Source of the DNA: Virgisporangium aliadipatigenens
GTDB lineage: Bacteria; Actinomycetota; Actinomycetes; Mycobacteriales; Micromonosporaceae
Direction: 5' to 3'
Length of the DNA: 64,000 nt
NCBI RefSeq assembly: GCF_016863615.1
Contig: NZ_BOPF01000003.1
Coordinates: 403,564 to 467,563, forward strand
Under the pieces are notes generated by a model. That model was not told the origin of the DNA. It searched no databases and saw only the letters and a program-made list of their open reading frames with translations. The translations under genes were made by a program, and so were the position numbers. This document shows, piece by piece, positions 61,409-64,000 of the stretch (position 1 is its first letter; the number at the start of each line of letters is the position of its first letter).

Positions 61409-62677
61409 TCAGGGCTTTTCGGTCTGGTAGACGTCGGGGATGCCGTCGCCGTCGAGATCCAGTTCCTCGACGGCGCACAGGGCGCGGTAGCGGCGGTTGC
61501 GCAGCCGCAGGATCACCCCGGCGAGCACGGCCGCGAGCAGCGAGCCGATCAGCACGCCGACCTTCGCCTGCGCGTCGCGCGCGGTGCCGGTGCCGAACGC
61601 CAGTTCGCCGATCAGCAGCGACACCGTGAAGCCCATGCCGGCCAGCACCGACACCCCGACCACGTCCCACCAGCCCAGGTCCGGTGACAACTGCGCCCGG
61701 GTGAACCGGTGCATCAACCAGGTCGAGCCCAGCACGCCCACCGTCTTGCCCAGGATCAGCGCCAGCACCACCGACACGGTGATCGTGTTGAGCACACCGG
61801 TCGACCCGGCACCGACGACCGTCACGCCGGCGGCGAAGAACGCGAACACGGGCACCGCGAAGCCCGCCGACACCGGCCGCCAGAAGTGTTCGAGCCGCTC
61901 CGCCCGTTCCATGTCGGACATCGGGACCGCAAACCCGAGGAGGACGCCGGCGATCGTGGCGTGCACACCCGACTCGTGCACGAGCAACCACGCCGCCACC
62001 GCGAGCGCCGGCAGCAGCAGGCGCACCGGCCCGCGCCACCGCAGCACCACCGCGAACGCCGCCACCGGCACGAGCGCCAGGAGGAACGCCAGCGGCCGCA
62101 GGCCGTCGGTGTAGAAGATGCCGATCACCAGGATGCCGAGCAGGTCGTCGACGATCGCCAGCGTCAACAGGAACGTCCGCAGCGCCGCCGGCAGATGCGT
62201 GCTGATCACGCCGAGCACCGCCAGCGCGAACGCCACGTCCGTGGCCGTCGGCACCGCCCAGCCGACCAGCGCGTCGGTGGATCCCCGGGCCAGGTGCACC
62301 GCTACGTAGATCCCGGCGGGGCCGGCCATCCCGCCGACGGCCGCGATCACCGGCAGCGCCGCGCGGCGCGGGTCGCGCAGGTCCCCGGCCACGAACTCGC
62401 GCTTCAGCTCCAGACCGGCGAGGAAGAAGAAGATCGCGAGCAGCGCGTCGGAGGCCCACGCGGCGAGCGTCAGGTCCAGGTGCCAGGCCGCCGGGCCGAC
62501 CCGCAGCGCGGCCAGGTCGTGGTACCCGCGCTGCCACGGCGAGTTGGCCCAGCCGAGCGCCAGCACGGCCGCGACCAGCAGGAACACGCCGCCGATCGTC
62601 TCGGTGCGCAGGATCTCGCCGATCCGGCTGACCTCGGGCCAGGATCCACGGGTGAGAAGGGGAGTGCGGCGCGGCAT
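61409..62677 (-). CDS. nhaA: Na+/H+ antiporter NhaA
   Basis: 422 aa with eleven to twelve transmembrane helices. Catalytic Asp177-Asp178 (LAIVDDLLGI) and Asp147 (VPTATDVAF) correspond to E. coli D163-D164 and D133. Exchanges Na+ (or Li+) for protons to control sodium and pH. The C-terminal cytoplasmic tail is unusual: EELDLDGDGIPDVYQ has a DxDxDGxxD motif (Asp407, 409, 411, 415) like EF-hand or thrombospondin-3 calcium loops. Lies between the LppU-like gene and the SGNH hydrolase on the same strand. Confidence 0.95.
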   Translation of the reverse strand: MPRRTPLLTRGSWPEVSRIGEILRTETIGGVFLLVAAVLALGWANSPWQRGYHDLAALRVGPAAWHLDLTLAAWASDALLAIFFFLAGLELKREFVAGDLRDPRRAALPVIAAVGGMAGPAGIYVAVHLARGSTDALVGWAVPTATDVAFALAVLGVISTHLPAALRTFLLTLAIVDDLLGILVIGIFYTDGLRPLAFLLALVPVAAFAVVLRWRGPVRLLLPALAVAAWLLVHESGVHATIAGVLLGFAVPMSDMERAERLEHFWRPVSAGFAVPVFAFFAAGVTVVGAGSTGVLNTITVSVVLALILGKTVGVLGSTWLMHRFTRAQLSPDLGWWDVVGVSVLAGMGFTVSLLIGELAFGTGTARDAQAKVGVLIGSLLAAVLAGVILRLRNRRYRALCAVEELDLDGDGIPDVYQTEKP

Positions 62678-62745
62678 CGGGCTCCTCGGGCAGGCAGCGT
62701 GAACTCAACCGCCGACCAGACTTCCCGGCACACCTGACCGACAGC

Positions 62746-64000
62746 CTACCGGGGAGCGGGCCCGTTTTCCCGGTAGGCGACCTTTTCGCGGGCCCCGACC
62801 CGGTGCCTGCGGCGCCACGCGAACAGGCCGACCGCGCCGGCGAAGGCGCCCCCGGCGGTGAGCACCCCGAGCACCCCGTACTGCAGCAGCATCTGTCCGA
62901 CCTGCCGGACCGCCCAGCGCTGCCCCTGCGCCCGGCACCCGTCGCCGGTCAGCGCGAAGAGGCCGCACGGGGTGACGTCGCGCGGCTCCGCCCGGGTGGC
63001 CTGCGCGGCGCCCGCCCCGCTGCGGGCCGGCATCGGCTGCGCCGCGTACCAGGTGCGGAAGGCGCGCAGCAGCGCCGCGTGGCCGCGTTCGTTGGGGTGC
63101 AGGCTGTTGTTGAGCCAGTTCGCCGGGTTGAACCGCTGCTCGGCGATGCCGCTGACCGAGCGCAGCGCGAGGAAGTTCAGGCCGGGGCGGTTGCGGTTGT
63201 CCGGGTCGCACAGCTGCAGATGGGCGTCGCGCAGCGCGTGCCGCATCGGCTCGGCGAAGAAGAAGCCGGCCCGGTCGGCCGCCGCCCGCACGGTGTCGTT
63301 GAGGCTCGTCGCGAACCGGCGGATGAAGGCCCGTTCGGACGGGTTCAACGCGACCTGGTCGCAGCGGGGGTTGTCGGCGATCGGCTCCGGATACGGCACC
63401 ACGACCACCGGCGTGTCGGGGAAGGCGGCGTTCACCGCCCGGTACATCACGTCGAGCCGCGCGCCGAGCTGGGCGAGCGCGTCGGTCCAGAGGCGTTCCT
63501 TGTCGGTGCAGGTGCCGGGGGCTATGCACATGAGGCTGATCGTCACGAAGCCCGAGTCGTTGCCGCCGACGCTGAGAACGACCATCCGGGGGGCGGTGAA
63601 GCGGGCGGCCTGGTCGAGCTGGGTGCCGTCCTCGCCGGGCTGGGGCTCCGGGTCGGGGTAGACGTCCGACGGGGTGCCGCTCGGCATGATGTTCTCGGTA
63701 CGGGCGCCGGAGCACGCGAGGAACGCGAGCCGCCAGTCCAGTTCGACCGCGGCGCGGGCCACCCACGACGTGGGCGAGCGGTGGCAGGTGTTGCGGCCGC
63801 CCTCGTCTGTGCCGTCGAAGTAGGTCGACGCGCCCTCCCCGGACAGGTACGAGTCGCCCATCGCGATCACCGCCGGGTCCGCCGTTCCCGGGCGCAGTTC
63901 CGGGGGAACGTCTTCGTGCGGCGGCGTGATCCCCATCAGCGCCACGACGGCCAGGACGATGGCGATCTCGGCCTGGGTGCTGGAGACCAGCGCGACGACC
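62746..64000 (-). CDS. Membrane-anchored SGNH/GDSL hydrolase (partial, runs off right edge)
   Basis: Open without a stop from 62746 to the window edge. A GTG at 63945 would give 399 aa, but the frame continues upstream through a hydrophobic helix (AEIAIVLAVVALMG), so the true start lies outside. Catalytic blocks: GDSYLSGEG (Ser), SVGGNDSGF (Asn), SLHPNERGH (His). A second transmembrane helix (QYGVLGVLTAGGAFAGAVGLFAW) near the C-terminus leaves the hydrolase domain on the outer face. Likely an esterase or lipase acting on wall or lipid substrates. Four extra cysteines suggest disulphides. Confidence 0.85.
   Translation of the reverse strand, partial: VVALVSSTQAEIAIVLAVVALMGITPPHEDVPPELRPGTADPAVIAMGDSYLSGEGASTYFDGTDEGGRNTCHRSPTSWVARAAVELDWRLAFLACSGARTENIMPSGTPSDVYPDPEPQPGEDGTQLDQAARFTAPRMVVLSVGGNDSGFVTISLMCIAPGTCTDKERLWTDALAQLGARLDVMYRAVNAAFPDTPVVVVPYPEPIADNPRCDQVALNPSERAFIRRFATSLNDTVRAAADRAGFFFAEPMRHALRDAHLQLCDPDNRNRPGLNFLALRSVSGIAEQRFNPANWLNNSLHPNERGHAALLRAFRTWYAAQPMPARSGAGAAQATRAEPRDVTPCGLFALTGDGCRAQGQRWAVRQVGQMLLQYGVLGVLTAGGAFAGAVGLFAWRRRHRVGAREKVAYRENGPAPR

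Overview
This window looks like a chromosomal segment of a high-G+C actinobacterium. The bases are visibly very GC-rich with strong third-position G/C bias, GTG starts are common, and the gene families are actinobacterial: a ClgR/PopR-type regulator beside a clpP pair, XRE regulators of the DUF5753 type, DevS/DevR-like two-component proteins, an LppU/SCO3897-like protein, and ECF sigma factors with a SnoaL tail. A palindrome, GTCCAC(T/A)GTGGAC, recurs across the window. I associate it loosely with Pseudonocardiales-type genomes, but the genus cannot be fixed from the sequence. I see no rRNA, tRNA, CRISPR array, transposase, integrase or phage gene. The genes at both edges run off the window.

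Layout. 1-9.9 kb: a DEDDh exonuclease (left edge); a ClgR/PopR-like activator ending in Ala-Ala, convergent with a clpP pair whose second member lacks the catalytic Asp; a flavin reductase-GNAT fusion divergent from a MarR regulator and an ICL/PEP-mutase family enzyme; a lipoprotein; a bacterial Thg1-like polymerase; a trans-acting enoyl reductase-like protein; and an ECF sigma factor with a SnoaL-like partner. 10-21 kb: a Pro/Gly/Ala-rich membrane protein, an SDR, glycogen phosphorylase, and a DevS-like kinase and DevR-like regulator flanking a small secreted protein. DevR is divergent from a phosphoketolase, and a DevR/DosR-box-like site lies between them. This suggests a hypoxia or redox-linked central-carbon switch (glycogen breakdown, phosphoketolase).

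21-36 kb: a cyclase-fold protein divergent from an XRE-DUF5753 regulator and an aldo/keto reductase; two tiny membrane proteins divergent from a TetR regulator with two near-identical operators; a Zn alcohol dehydrogenase; a GH3 glucosidase; two divergent STAND ATPases; and a membrane-anchored galactose oxidase with three F5/8C domains and an intact copper-radical site. 36-46.4 kb: a small acidic protein and a tyrosine phosphatase; a sugar-acid catabolic module (IlvD/Edd dehydratase, FAH-family hydrolase, dehydrogenase); an unusual class-V PLP enzyme; an ABC-2 exporter with its own kinase and regulator; an ECF sigma factor; and a PspC-domain protein.

46.4-64 kb: an OmpR-type two-component pair; a compact plus-strand run of an ABC ATPase, a GT-C-like membrane protein, a WD40 protein, a glutamine-synthetase-like enzyme, a FluG-type amidohydrolase and a ThDP enzyme; a quinone-oxidoreductase-like protein divergent from a LuxR regulator across a perfect 16-bp palindrome; a molybdopterin oxidoreductase that lacks the Fe-S Cys motif, with a small helical partner; an LppU-like protein; an NhaA antiporter with a Ca-binding-like tail; and a membrane-anchored SGNH hydrolase (right edge).

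Many genes are tightly packed, with 4-nt ATGA/GTGA overlaps or convergent overlaps. Most strongly supported new points: repeated palindromes and operators, the degenerate ClpP partner, the DevR box at phosphoketolase, the split FluG pair, and the cluster-less molybdoenzyme.
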